Below, in pieces: positions 1-7,765 of a stretch of DNA of 38,039 nucleotides (positions are counted from its first letter, which is position 1; each line of letters begins with the position of its first letter). Origin of the DNA: a virus; IMG/VR virus record IMGVR_UViG_3300029267_000930, positions 1-38,039 of that record; one strand, given 5' to 3'. The notes beneath the pieces were generated by a model that saw only the letters and a list, made by a program, of their open reading frames with translations, did no database searches and was not told the DNA's origin. The translations under genes were made by a program, and so were the position numbers.

Positions 1-59
1 GTTTCGCTGGGTGACGTTTTGGTCACAATTTGACCCCACCACACTCCGTTTGGCACGCT

Positions 60-317
60 TTATGCATCGCTACCGGTCTTCATGTCGTGGCAGTCCTTGC
101 ACAATGTCTGCATGTTCTCATTGGTATCTGGACCGCCCAGATGTAGTGGTTCAATGTGATCTGCCTTGAGTGTTTTTGTGGTTCCGAATGTTCCGCACTG
201 AACACACCTCCAGCCATCCCGCTCAAACACTTGCTCTCTACGTTTCTGTAGCGTGGACCCGCGTTGCCGTGGTGTTGGCTTAATGAGTGGCTGGTGCTGC
301 TTCGATAGTCTGGGCAT
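60..317 (-). CDS. HNH endonuclease, packaging-associated
   Basis: An 85-residue HNH nuclease. Two zinc-binding pairs are visible (WRCVQC and LCKDCH), with the catalytic core ADHIEPLHLGG between them and a basic amino-terminal tail. In HK97-type phages a small HNH protein beside the terminase genes is known to stimulate cos or terminase cleavage. Here it would directly precede the small terminase if the window ends are joined. The ATG at 317 is chosen because it overlaps the stop of the upstream gene (TGATG) and has an AAGGA element 9 bases upstream; an in-frame start at 374 lies inside the upstream gene. The fold assignment is firm. The packaging role is inferred from position. Confidence 0.88.
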   Translation of the reverse strand: MPRLSKQHQPLIKPTPRQRGSTLQKRREQVFERDGWRCVQCGTFGTTKTLKADHIEPLHLGGPDTNENMQTLCKDCHDMKTGSDA

Positions 318-1648
318 CAGGATGCATCCTTCGTCGGCTCTCTTGAGACATGCACCCAGCCACCCCCCAGCCACTCGCCTTCAACACCCGCATCCGTGTC
401 CTCGTTGGTTACGTCCCACAATGCCCAACGTGGGGAATCTACAATGGAAGAAACCGCCGCATTATTGTCAAACGATATCTGATTGTTGTTACTACCGGAG
501 ACAGTAATGCTCGCACTTTCAATGACCTGCAGATCAGCACCACTCTTCCGTTGAATGACAATCCGCAGTGTTTTCCCAGACAAATCGAGTTCGCTGCCAT
601 TGGCATCCACAATGGCGATTGGCCCAATCGTTCGCACTTCCTTAAGTTTGAGTTCAATGTTCAGGTCCGCACCTCGCTGGTCTTGAGACAACTGCAGGGG
701 AGTGACTGTGATCGATCCAGCGGACGACTTCACCTCCTCAAGAGAAGCAGCGAAGGTATCTCCGGCATCGCTCGGTTCCGTCGCATCGGAGAACATGATC
801 GCCTTAAAGAACCCCAGGATCGTGTTTACACCAGTTCCGGTGAACGCACCGATCCGGTTGAGGATCGTGGCCTGATTTGCACTCGTGGCCAGACCAGCTT
901 GGATCTCACTGATCGGATGAGCGTGCTGCGGCAAGATCACGAACTCCTCGTCACCCGTCGGTATCTCAGTCAACGGCTCTTGCAGTGTGATAACACCATC
1001 GGTCTGCACGTAGGTGTCAATCGGTCGTGCTTCACCCTCAAGTCCGTTGCTGACAAACACCAGAATCATGTGATCATATTGCCCGTCTGGTGCCGTCAAG
1101 TTGGTCTGAAATTGTGTCACGGTATTCCCCGCGTCGGCAACTGCAGTGCCATCGGTCACGGCTTGAGTTTTTAGCATCTGCCAGAACGCACGCTCGATTG
1201 TCCCGGCTGTGCCTTTGGTTAATGCGGTGCTAAGGAAGGCAGTGCCTATCGCCGCAGTCGCCGCCGTCGTCAATGACCGCTCGCTGCTCTGCCAGTCATA
1301 ACTCACCAACGGATATTCATCCCCAATCAAATACCCACTGTCGCCGCCATCCGTCCACGTCCCATACACCTTCACACTGGGAGCACCACTCGCCACGGCA
1401 GCATCAGGCACGCTCACCAGATACTCACCACCACCAGCATTGTAGATGTTGCCGTCAGTGTGGGCGTCGTCAGGATCGGTATCGAGTGCGTTTTCAGTCA
1501 CGGTGACATCAGCAGCACCCGCCCGCTTGACGACCAGTGATTGAATATCCGCAATCTCTAGGTCGGTTTTGAATGTGCTGTAATCATCCTGGACAGCCAC
1601 GCACCGCAACCGTTGATCTGTGCTACCCGCTTGAATCGGCGTACTCAT
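317..1648 (-). CDS. Baseplate/tail-fibre-associated structural protein (hypothetical)
   Basis: A 443-residue acidic, Thr/Ala/Gly-rich protein with no Cys-rich or enzymatic motif. The carboxyl third (roughly 340-440), with a segment LSGKTLRIVIQRKSG and a later WALWD, resembles the amino-terminal immunoglobulin-like domain of upper baseplate proteins. Residues 15-130 look like another beta-rich domain, and the middle segment (HAHPISEIQ) is typical of fibre-linker regions. An AGGAGGT Shine-Dalgarno lies 5 bases before the ATG. It sits between the LamG/discoidin protein and the HNH gene, so a role in the adsorption apparatus is likely. The structural assignment is inference; no close family was recognised. 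Confidence 0.55.
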   Translation of the reverse strand: MSTPIQAGSTDQRLRCVAVQDDYSTFKTDLEIADIQSLVVKRAGAADVTVTENALDTDPDDAHTDGNIYNAGGGEYLVSVPDAAVASGAPSVKVYGTWTDGGDSGYLIGDEYPLVSYDWQSSERSLTTAATAAIGTAFLSTALTKGTAGTIERAFWQMLKTQAVTDGTAVADAGNTVTQFQTNLTAPDGQYDHMILVFVSNGLEGEARPIDTYVQTDGVITLQEPLTEIPTGDEEFVILPQHAHPISEIQAGLATSANQATILNRIGAFTGTGVNTILGFFKAIMFSDATEPSDAGDTFAASLEEVKSSAGSITVTPLQLSQDQRGADLNIELKLKEVRTIGPIAIVDANGSELDLSGKTLRIVIQRKSGADLQVIESASITVSGSNNNQISFDNNAAVSSIVDSPRWALWDVTNEDTDAGVEGEWLGGGWVHVSREPTKDAS

Positions 1649-1666
1649 ACCAAACCTCCTGATAGC

Positions 1667-2824
1667 CTACGACGACGCATGAGCAGTTGTGGGACGATGG
1701 ATTGCCGGTGTCCATAACTGCCATTCACCAATCGCCGTTGAGGAAGATCCTGCTGTTGCTGTTATCAAGATCCTCCAATAACGACCGCTAGCCGAAGAAT
1801 CGTGCAGGATCGATTGCAACTGTGTATTGGGCCAAGTGTATCCTGCCTCTGAGTGTACCGTTGTCCAATCAGCATCGTTGTTACTGACCTGAATCTCAAA
1901 ATCCCGTGGCTCGCGTGAGTCGTTACGTCTCATTGCAATGCGAGACTCTCCAATCGCCACCGATTCCCCAAAATCTATTTTTATCCAAAACGGAGAACTA
2001 TTATTGCTAATCCAACAATCCGAGTCTCCAAGAGATCCATCGAACGCTTTCCAAGCTGCGAAGGTTGTTAAGGTTCCACTTGCAGAGACTGATTGAATCC
2101 CAGATGTGCTACTGGAAAACGTGTTGCTGGCTTTTTCACTCGCCAGCAGATTGAAACTTCGCCCGCCGTTGTAGATTTGGGAGATTTCGTCGGCGGTGAG
2201 TACGCGGTTGTAGATAAACACCCCGTCGATCAATCCGTCAAAGCATTTATCAGTAGGATGTGTGCCACGCGTATCGCCAATAGTGACAGGGTAGTCGTTC
2301 AGGATCATTGAGTTGCCAAAACCGTTTGACCCCACCAAGACCCCATTTAAGTAGCATTTAACAACAGTGCTTACACCAGTTTTTTCAAACGACGCACACA
2401 ACAGATTCCAGTCAGATATAACTGGAAGCGTAAAGTTTATAATTGTGTAACTAGGATTAGCCACGTAAAAACGACTTGCAGAAGCACTTAGATCCATTGC
2501 CCACGCCGTAACAGACCCGTACCGTTTTGCAATGATTCCATCATAACTATACGACGAATAAGGCTTAATCCACACACCCACCGTAATTACGTCAGGCGAA
2601 TCGATATCTGCTGTCGTAACGTATTGATTGTCGACCGCCGGATCAAATTCCAACGCCCGCACGCCACCACTATCAGTATCCGCAACCCAATCAGTCGCCG
2701 CGTCCATATTCGTCAGCGTGCCATTGTTGCCGTTGCCGGACAGATCCGTCAGCGTTGTTGTGCCATTGCCGCTGGTGTCGAGAGACGGACACCACCAGCC
2801 CTGCAAACCATCAGAAAGAGCCAT
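1667..2824 (-). CDS. LamG plus F5/8-type C (discoidin) domain protein, candidate receptor-binding protein
   Basis: A 385-residue protein with two carbohydrate-binding-type domains. A LamG/concanavalin-like jelly roll covers roughly residues 10-230: a DLSGNGNNGT opening, VTVGVWIKP, CYLNGVLVG, and the closing GLIDGVFIYNRVLTADEI. An F5/8 type C domain covers roughly 235-375 (AWKAFDG, CWISNNSSPFWIKIDFG, DFEIQVSNN, RYWRI). Both families bind glycans or cell-surface polymers, so attachment to the host surface or holdfast polysaccharide is the likely job. The ATG at 2824 overlaps the upstream stop (TGATG); a GTG three bases earlier is the alternative. The domains are clear; the receptor-binding role is inferred from phage context. 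Confidence 0.8.
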   Translation of the reverse strand: MALSDGLQGWWCPSLDTSGNGTTTLTDLSGNGNNGTLTNMDAATDWVADTDSGGVRALEFDPAVDNQYVTTADIDSPDVITVGVWIKPYSSYSYDGIIAKRYGSVTAWAMDLSASASRFYVANPSYTIINFTLPVISDWNLLCASFEKTGVSTVVKCYLNGVLVGSNGFGNSMILNDYPVTIGDTRGTHPTDKCFDGLIDGVFIYNRVLTADEISQIYNGGRSFNLLASEKASNTFSSSTSGIQSVSASGTLTTFAAWKAFDGSLGDSDCWISNNSSPFWIKIDFGESVAIGESRIAMRRNDSREPRDFEIQVSNNDADWTTVHSEAGYTWPNTQLQSILHDSSASGRYWRILITATAGSSSTAIGEWQLWTPAIHRPTTAHASS

Positions 2825-3483
2825 CACTCACCCTCCGCAGGATACGTCTCAGGATACTCCCGCACCGTCGCAATCTCCGCCTCAATCGCAGCGAGCGACA
2901 GATCGTATGTGTCCTGATTCTTCAACGCCTGCAACCGAGCAACCGCCGTGTTGTGAGGAGCTGCCAACGCCTGTTCCGCTGCAATGGCTGTGTCGAGGGC
3001 ATCCACCTTGGCCTGTCGATCAATCACTGCCTGCACTGCCGCAGCGTCAACGCCCGCGTATTTGTAACCGCCTCCCAACTCCACAACCGCCGCAAAATCC
3101 GCCGACGATGGCATGCCTGGCTGATCAGCAAATGTTGTCACCATCCCCAGAAACGGCTTGGCATAGGTCGAGTCTGTGGTGTCCCAGATGATGTTCGTGG
3201 GATTGGTGATGTGCGACAACCAAGTTCGAATCGCTGACTCCTCCGCATCAGTTCCCGCCGCGACGATCGCTGACTGCATGTTAAGGATCGTGCCCGTCCA
3301 TTTTTCGTCACTGGCATTGACGATCAGTTTGGTGAGCATGCCCCGCATGTTCAGCAGGAACACGAGATCAGCACGATTGATCGGCTTGTTTGTCACACCG
3401 CTATCATTCAGTTGCGAAGCAATCGTTGCCGCCGAATCACCCGCGTCGACAAACGCGGCAATGTCACTATATTTCAAACTCAT
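2824..3483 (-). CDS. Conserved-looking phage protein of unknown function
   Basis: A 219-residue protein that I do not recognise. The amino-terminal 100 residues look helical and Ala-rich, and residues 150-205 form a probable amphipathic or coiled helix rich in Ala, Asp and Glu. There is no signal peptide and no transmembrane segment. It is locked between the holin-like gene (its ATG overlaps that stop as TAATG) and the LamG/discoidin gene (TGATG overlap), so it is translated as part of the distal late operon. A structural or fibre-assembly role fits the neighbourhood, but nothing in the sequence proves it. Confidence 0.6.
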   Translation of the reverse strand: MSLKYSDIAAFVDAGDSAATIASQLNDSGVTNKPINRADLVFLLNMRGMLTKLIVNASDEKWTGTILNMQSAIVAAGTDAEESAIRTWLSHITNPTNIIWDTTDSTYAKPFLGMVTTFADQPGMPSSADFAAVVELGGGYKYAGVDAAAVQAVIDRQAKVDALDTAIAAEQALAAPHNTAVARLQALKNQDTYDLSLAAIEAEIATVREYPETYPAEGE

Positions 3484-3764
3484 TACGTCAACTCCTCCGC
3501 TGATTGATGCTCACCCGACCGCTTCAAAATCTGGTCAATGTCTTTCATCACTTCCATGTTGTCTCGCATGACCGCTGTATTAGATTTGATGGTGTCGTTG
3601 CTGTTGTTGATGATGTCGACAAGCTCACCTCGCACCCATTGTTCAAGTTCGTCGATGCGGTCATCTGTCTTCTGTTGCCGTTTGGACGAGTGCCACACAA
3701 AAAAGCAGCAGAGTGCCGCTGGCAACCCCACCGTGCCAATGAAATTTCCAACTTCGTCAATCAC
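3483..3764 (-). CDS. Holin-like small membrane protein (BhlA/UviB type)
   Basis: A 93-residue protein with one hydrophobic helix at residues 8-26 (GTVGLPAALCCFFVWHSSK) followed by a long charged, probably coiled-coil tail. This is the layout of the BhlA/UviB holin-like family: a short amino terminus, one membrane helix, then a Lys/Arg-rich tail. It starts at GTG with a weak Shine-Dalgarno. It would permeabilise the cytoplasmic membrane at lysis, but no endolysin was recognised beside it. Alternative possibility: an anti-holin or an unrelated membrane anchor. Confidence 0.6.
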   Translation of the reverse strand: MIDEVGNFIGTVGLPAALCCFFVWHSSKRQQKTDDRIDELEQWVRGELVDIINNSNDTIKSNTAVMRDNMEVMKDIDQILKRSGEHQSAEELT

Positions 3765-3887
3765 GGCTGCGTCTTTCTATTCTTGGTCACTTCGGTTGTA
3801 TTGTGAGGCACTTCGGACTTTCACCGCTCCACTGTGATTGCGAATTCGATCACGAGTCGTATTCACGCCCTGGCACCTCGACAGGAT
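3765..3887 (-). other. Short intergenic region before the holin-like gene
   Basis: This 123-bp gap has no gene I can support. One tiny minus-strand frame (GTG, 16 codons) ends in a TGA that overlaps the holin GTG, as a coupled leader peptide would, but it is too short to call. No promoter or terminator is convincing here. Confidence 0.3.
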
Positions 3888-4349
3888 TTATGGAGATGTT
3901 TCCTTAAAATAATCCTCAATCCGACCGAGACCGATCTCGACAGTTTCATCGGAATTCGCAGGTTGCACAATGGGCGCGGGTGACTGACTCAGCAGATAAC
4001 CCACAAGGCCAGCACCCGGAATCGCCGCTCCTAGCAATGCAGCCAGCAACGGTCCCAGTGACGACGATTGTGACCCAGACACCACAATCGGCGTTGGGTT
4101 GGTCACGTCGCCCAGAATGGTCTGCTGATTCCCCATCTCATCGGTCTCAGATTCGTCACTGTCCCAAAGGGCTTTGCGTGTCCAAGCTGACTCCGCCTTC
4201 CGGTTCAGCATCTGTTCTTGGTGTGTGTCCTGAATCGCCTGATTCGCCATGATCCCGCTCCACTGTTTCAGCCGCCCCATCCGGTCCAAATACTTCACTA
4301 CTCGATTGCGATCCGGTGAGTTCGTTTGTGATTCGGTCGAGTTCGTCAT
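3888..4349 (-). CDS. Predicted single-pass membrane protein, unknown function
   Basis: A 153-residue frame starting at the ATG at 4349, which has AGGTG just upstream; an in-frame ATG at 4370 lacks any Shine-Dalgarno. Residues 20-65 are helical and charged. A Gly/Ala/Leu-rich hydrophobic stretch (LGPLLAALLGAAIPGAGLVG) near residues 96-115 looks like a membrane segment or fusion-like helix, and an acidic tail follows. The first 190 bases overlap the 3' half of the upstream gene in another frame, so either the genes truly overlap or one frameshifted gene is present. Its place in the lysis/fibre region allows a lysis accessory role, but I cannot assign one. Confidence 0.5.
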   Translation of the reverse strand: MTNSTESQTNSPDRNRVVKYLDRMGRLKQWSGIMANQAIQDTHQEQMLNRKAESAWTRKALWDSDESETDEMGNQQTILGDVTNPTPIVVSGSQSSSLGPLLAALLGAAIPGAGLVGYLLSQSPAPIVQPANSDETVEIGLGRIEDYFKETSP

Positions 4350-4458
4350 GGTCACCTGTTGCGGTTGCATCGATCAGGCGTGAGAGTCGATCACTCGATC
4401 GCTCTCTTGCCTGTCGATTCTCTTTGAGGATACGGCTCAGCGTTTCCTCAAGACTCAT
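4156..4458 (-). CDS. Small charged protein overlapping the next gene, possibly frameshifted
   Basis: A 100-residue frame whose ATG overlaps the stop of the upstream gene (TAATG). Residues 1-48 look like a genuine helical protein (MSLEETLSRILKENRQ, then RLSRLIDATATGDHDELDRI). The second half (about 49-100) is low-complexity and lies antisense-free but out of frame with the coding-like residues of the overlapping downstream frame. The pattern suggests that the real product could switch frame near 4310. Function is unknown. See the finding on this overlap. Confidence 0.45.
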   Translation of the reverse strand: MSLEETLSRILKENRQARERSSDRLSRLIDATATGDHDELDRITNELTGSQSSSEVFGPDGAAETVERDHGESGDSGHTPRTDAEPEGGVSLDTQSPLGQ

Positions 4459-4691
4459 TACGGTCCAGCCTGAGTGGTGGGTGATGCGATTGGAGTGGCA
4501 ATCACGCCCGATGTGGCGCGTGACTCCACAGCACCCAGCTCATCAAAGTTGCGAGCCGCAGCAGACTGCAACACGCCCAACGCAGTGGTCGAAATGTTGC
4601 GTCCATCGCGGTTGTTGGCCTGGATGTTGCCAACGCTTTCGAGTTGCAACTGGGCAGCCACATTGGAAGGAAGATCGATAGGTTCTGGCAT
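4458..4691 (-). CDS. Small Ala-rich phage protein, unknown function
   Basis: A 77-residue protein. The ATG at 4691 is chosen because GGAG lies 8 bases upstream and because an upstream in-frame ATG (4772) would place a perfect terminator-like hairpin (4726-4750) inside the coding region. The sequence is short, polar and Ala/Asn/Thr-rich, without recognisable domain, signal peptide or membrane segment. Its stop overlaps the ATG of the next gene (TAATG), so the genes from here to the window start form one operon after the hairpin. Confidence 0.5.
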   Translation of the reverse strand: MPEPIDLPSNVAAQLQLESVGNIQANNRDGRNISTTALGVLQSAAARNFDELGAVESRATSGVIATPIASPTTQAGP

Positions 4692-4725
4692 CTCACATTC
4701 TCCATTTGTTGGAGGTTCTAAAGTC

Positions 4726-4750
4726 AAAACGCCGTCACCAATGACGGCGT
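4726..4750 (-). terminator. Rho-independent terminator or attenuator after the protease gene
   Basis: On the minus strand a perfect 9-bp stem ACGCCGTCA / TGACGGCGT with a TTGG loop is followed directly by TTTT and then GACTTT. It lies just after the protease stop (4762) and before the Shine-Dalgarno of the next gene at 4691. It could end protease transcripts or attenuate the distal late genes, which would then need readthrough or antitermination. Confidence 0.65.
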
Positions 4751-4761
4751 CGTTTGTTTCG

Positions 4762-5808
4762 TCAGTCGGCATTTTTAGTCAACTTGCGGACATCGAGAAT
4801 CACAGGCTCGTCTGGTCGATAAATTTCGTCATCGATAATGTTCGTGCCGTCCACAATCAGAAAACGCCTTGATGGCAGCGAGGGAGACGGCAACGGGTGC
4901 GCTTGCAAGTAGGCAGCAATTGCCGCCCTCAGCTCAATCTCCGATGGACACGTTCCCGCCTCTCCATTCGCTCCTGCTGGTCCAACTGGACCGGTGTATC
5001 CGCGTTCTCCTCGATCGCCCTTGTCGCCCTTCAGTTTGTCTCCATATTTGACATACAATGCATCTGCCAACCGCTCATAATCTACAACTGGTTTTCCTGG
5101 TGCTTGCGTCGGTTTCGGCTCTGGTAGCGGTTCCTGCAAAGGTCTTGGTGCTAACGGTTGAACGCGATATTGCGGCGGGTCAATTACAACGCGCGCGCGA
5201 GCCGGCGCCACGGGTGTGACTCGGTATCGAGGTGGGCTGCAATATCCTTGAGGGCAATTCGTTCGCATCCAGTGGCACAAATTCGTAGTTGTCCAAACAG
5301 TGTCGCCGCATCGCGGATTGTTTGCTGAGTTGACGATGGCGACCAAATACCCTTGCTGTGTGACAATGGCACCGCCCGAATCACCGATGCACACATTGTG
5401 AGAGCAGTGATATCGATTGCGTTCCTCATGCTTGACTCGCCTGGCCAACACGGGACCACCCAAGCGACACCCCACCAGCACCGTTCCGTCAGCAGCGTTG
5501 AATTCCTCACTTAGGTAGTAGTTGCTTTTTGATCTCATGCCGCGAATGGCCAAAACGGCGATGTCGTTGCCGTTGCCGTATTCCTTCGCGATCACCTTGG
5601 CCCGATGCGTAGAGACTCGATCACACACCGTCACAGTGGCTGCGTCACCCACGACATGAGCCGCTGTGAGCAGATAACCGAACTCATCATCGTTTCCAAT
5701 AGATACGCACGTTCCTTCACCACGTGCGTTGTCGCGCTGGACCTCAACCTTGTAAACCTGAGCAGGCAGCGAGACACAGAGCAATAGTAAGGCGATGAGT
5801 GTTTTCAT
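4762..5808 (-). CDS. Secreted trypsin-like serine protease with collagen-like repeat
   Basis: A 348-residue protein. A signal peptide is visible at residues 1-17 (hydrophobic LIALLLLCVSLPAQ). A chymotrypsin-fold protease domain follows, with the whole triad: His51 in LLTAAHVV, Asp82 in GNGNDIAVLAI, Ser144 in GDSGGAIV. Several Cys residues suggest disulfides. After a Pro-rich linker (about 190-240) come Gly-X-Y collagen-type repeats at about 256-285 and a further short domain. The collagen stretch probably trimerises the enzyme. On a phage it could degrade a proteinaceous envelope layer during lysis or release, since no peptidoglycan hydrolase was found. The fold and catalysis are well supported; the target is inference. 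An AMP-type or host-derived origin is possible. Confidence 0.85.
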   Translation of the reverse strand: MKTLIALLLLCVSLPAQVYKVEVQRDNARGEGTCVSIGNDDEFGYLLTAAHVVGDAATVTVCDRVSTHRAKVIAKEYGNGNDIAVLAIRGMRSKSNYYLSEEFNAADGTVLVGCRLGGPVLARRVKHEERNRYHCSHNVCIGDSGGAIVTQQGYLVAIVNSANNPRCGDTVWTTTNLCHWMRTNCPQGYCSPPRYRVTPVAPARARVVIDPPQYRVQPLAPRPLQEPLPEPKPTQAPGKPVVDYERLADALYVKYGDKLKGDKGDRGERGYTGPVGPAGANGEAGTCPSEIELRAAIAAYLQAHPLPSPSLPSRRFLIVDGTNIIDDEIYRPDEPVILDVRKLTKNAD

Positions 5809-5811
5809 TTA

Positions 5812-6462
5812 TCAAGATCCCTTGTCATTCTGAATCACAAATCGGCTCTGCATCCGCCCCGACGTAATCACATACACAAACGAATCCGGCACCTCGCAGC
5901 CATCAACGAACCGCCCCTGACCGTCGTACTGGGCGATGAACTTCACCGAGCACGGCACAACGGATTCGATGTATCTTTCCACCAACCGCATCTCAGATTG
6001 ATTCACGGCGGGATAAGCTGCCACGATATTCAGCGTCGAATTCGTCTTGTCGCCGTCTGATTCCGGAGTCTGTGACAGTGGCCGGATATGCGAACGGTGC
6101 AACCCGCTGCCGCGATACTTTGCCAGCGTGAAATCGATCGCCGGGTGATTCTTCCAAGCCCGCCTGCGAGAGTGCGGTCCTGCAACATCCCGCTCAGTCA
6201 GCTCAAAATACACACTCTGCAACTGTCCGTTTTCCACGGTGGTCGAGTAGAGTATTCCGCCGCTTTTCGTGGGCGTGACGATCTCCTCGGCTGAGACAGG
6301 CAGGCAGAAAACGAGCAGGCAAAAGCCAGCCAGCATGAGGTTGCGGACCGTCTTCTGAAATTCGTCGAACACAGGCAAGCCCAGCCTGGCAATTGCTGAA
6401 ACCGCGAAGCAATCTGCGCTAACAATCGGCGTGTAACTTCCCCACTTGAGTCGCAAAAACAT
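5812..6462 (-). CDS. Secreted DNA/RNA non-specific endonuclease-like protein
   Basis: A 216-residue protein. The ATG at 6462 overlaps the upstream stop (TGATG). A hydrophobic export helix lies at about 43-58 (MLAGFCLLVFCLPVSA) and is unusually far from the amino terminus, so a shorter form starting at Met43 (6336) would carry a standard signal peptide. The mature part resembles the beta-beta-alpha-metal nuclease family (NucA/EndoG type): LHRSHIRPLS at 121-130 in place of the DRGH motif, and NIVAAYPAVNQSE at 145-157 in the Asn-metal position, followed by LVERYIE. It may digest released host DNA at lysis or block rivals. The family call is moderate; a degenerate active site is possible because the DRGH Asp-Arg pair is changed. 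Confidence 0.5.
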   Translation of the reverse strand: MFLRLKWGSYTPIVSADCFAVSAIARLGLPVFDEFQKTVRNLMLAGFCLLVFCLPVSAEEIVTPTKSGGILYSTTVENGQLQSVYFELTERDVAGPHSRRRAWKNHPAIDFTLAKYRGSGLHRSHIRPLSQTPESDGDKTNSTLNIVAAYPAVNQSEMRLVERYIESVVPCSVKFIAQYDGQGRFVDGCEVPDSFVYVITSGRMQSRFVIQNDKGS

Positions 6463-6872
6463 CACCTGCCCCCCAGGAAAGACCACCAACCCGCAGCACG
6501 TACGGCCGCGTACATTGCTCGGCACTTCCATTCGGGAACGTCGGAGATTCGCAGCAATTCGCGAAACACCGCGTCACCGATATTTCTCAGCCCCAAGCTA
6601 TTGTGACGCTTGGCCTCAGTGCAAAAGTAATCATGCACAGTTGCGGCGAGTTGATACTGGCCTCTCATGGGATGCCCAGCAACTAGCCACAACCAGCGTG
6701 GAATCGATGCCCCGTTGGTCACGTAACCATTGTCGGGATGTCCGGGGATGGCGATATCGACCACACCACCAATCTGCACATGCAGCGTCTTCAGCAGTCG
6801 GTACAAATCACCCTCACGCGGATCTGTCCCAATCCACTTCAGCTCGAGATCGCCGTTGATGATGGTGTTCAT
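6462..6872 (-). CDS. DUF1353 family protein
   Basis: About 136 residues from the ATG at 6872; the longer reading from a TTG at 6887 is less likely. It matches the DUF1353 pattern: NGYVTNGASIPRWLW near the middle, followed by AATVHDYFC, FRELLRI and the closing MYAAVRAAGWW. This family is common in tailed phages and usually sits near tail, fibre or lysis genes; its biochemical role is not established. It is the first gene after a 140-bp gap that separates the replication block from the distal late genes, so it may open the late operon. No clear Shine-Dalgarno precedes it. Confidence 0.8.
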   Translation of the reverse strand: MNTIINGDLELKWIGTDPREGDLYRLLKTLHVQIGGVVDIAIPGHPDNGYVTNGASIPRWLWLVAGHPMRGQYQLAATVHDYFCTEAKRHNSLGLRNIGDAVFRELLRISDVPEWKCRAMYAAVRAAGWWSFLGGR

Positions 6873-6885
6873 TTTGTGAAGGCAC

Positions 6886-6920
6886 AAAAAAAAGCGGTCC
6901 GTCCCACTGGCGAAGCCAGT
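6886..6920 (-). terminator. Hairpin and T-run between early and late blocks
   Basis: On the minus strand a perfect 6-bp stem ACTGGC-TTC-GCCAGT (6906-6920) is followed, after 12 bases, by eight consecutive T (6886-6893). A second stem (GTTGGA/TCCAAC) lies just upstream. The spacing is not that of a standard intrinsic terminator, so this is a tentative end of the early operon or a leader structure for the late one. Confidence 0.35.
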
Positions 6921-7012
6921 TGTTTGTCATGTTGGATTATGAACTCCAACGATTCGACTGTCTAGGCTATTTTATTTTAGCGGCTGATAATCCGTAGTCT
7001 TCCCTGAGTTCA

Positions 7013-7300
7013 TTACATCCACTTCGAACGGAGAAGAATCCAGCAGTCCCGGTAGCACTTCTCGCCTAATGGCCCAGGACCATTCACGTAAGCAATGCCG
7101 AAACTGTTAAACATGTTTCGCTCTCGCTGAATCGCATCTTCCACAATCCGCTCGATGTACTGCTGCACGTGCGGTTCCAATTCTTCCCAGAATTCAAACA
7201 GCCACTTCACGTGGTCACTCACAGCGATTGTTCGACGCCCCAAGTAATATGCCGTTGCTGACATAATCAGATCATCTCGCCTTTGTTCACTCAGCTTCAT
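7013..7300 (-). CDS. Hypothetical protein, last gene of the early block
   Basis: A 95-residue protein of unknown function, with many Trp, Tyr and charged residues and no membrane segment. The amino-terminal 30 residues look helical, and the central FWEELEPHVQQYIERIVEDAI is a strong amphipathic helix. A GAGG element precedes the ATG. It follows the VRR-NUC nuclease in the same direction with a 22-base gap. Confidence 0.6.
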   Translation of the reverse strand: MKLSEQRRDDLIMSATAYYLGRRTIAVSDHVKWLFEFWEELEPHVQQYIERIVEDAIQRERNMFNSFGIAYVNGPGPLGEKCYRDCWILLRSKWM

Positions 7301-7322
7301 ACCTCAATCCCTCGTAAGACCT

Positions 7323-7760
7323 TTATTTCCGACGTGGCTTCATCTCATGCGAAACCCACGTCCGTAAAATCGACTCGATACAGTCCCAGTGCTTGGGCCG
7401 CCACAGGGCCACGCAAAGACAATCGTTGACTACACAGCCACCGAATTTGGAACGCTTGTGAATATTCTTAAACTCCTCAACAGTGCAGCCTGCGAACGCT
7501 GCCAGCCACTCCCATTGTTCCTTTGTTGCTGATCGGGTTGCGTTCTTCAGTTCTGCAACAATCACGCATCCATTGCGTGCCATTGTGATGTCTGGGTAAC
7601 CATCATCACCGGTGTACGCAGTACGGTATCCCTTGGCTGTTAAAGCTGGGCGAAAGTGAACACGCATCCAACCACAGGCACCTGCGAGTTCCAGCGTTGC
7701 TGACTGAAGTTCTGATTCAGTCATGCGAGGCTTGGAGACTGGTGTGATTGGGTAACGCAC
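7323..7760 (-). CDS. VRR-NUC domain nuclease
   Basis: A 145-residue protein with the compact VRR-NUC (restriction-endonuclease-like) core: TESELQSATLELA (active-site Glu helix), GDDGYPDITMARNG (catalytic Asp) and VIVAELKN (ExK-type motif), then a conserved TKEQWEWLAAF helix. Phage VRR-NUC proteins act as structure-specific nucleases, often thought to resolve branched DNA. It starts at GTG with AAAGGA 8 bases upstream. It lies downstream of the DEAH helicase, so a role in recombination-dependent replication or in cleaning DNA before packaging fits. Confidence 0.82.
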   Translation of the reverse strand: MRYPITPVSKPRMTESELQSATLELAGACGWMRVHFRPALTAKGYRTAYTGDDGYPDITMARNGCVIVAELKNATRSATKEQWEWLAAFAGCTVEEFKNIHKRSKFGGCVVNDCLCVALWRPKHWDCIESILRTWVSHEMKPRRK

Positions 7761-7765
7761 TGGAC

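Noticed and set aside
350-1174. Plus-strand open frame of 274 codons
   Set aside because: It is antisense to the baseplate-like protein, lacks domains, and has the composition of a shadow frame.
1667-2824. Diversity-generating retroelement target
   Set aside because: The LamG/discoidin protein is a plausible variable receptor binder, but no reverse transcriptase or template repeat was found.
4762-5808. Protease as the prohead maturation enzyme
   Set aside because: It has an export signal and trypsin fold; a genuine S78 prohead protease is present at 33261-33887.
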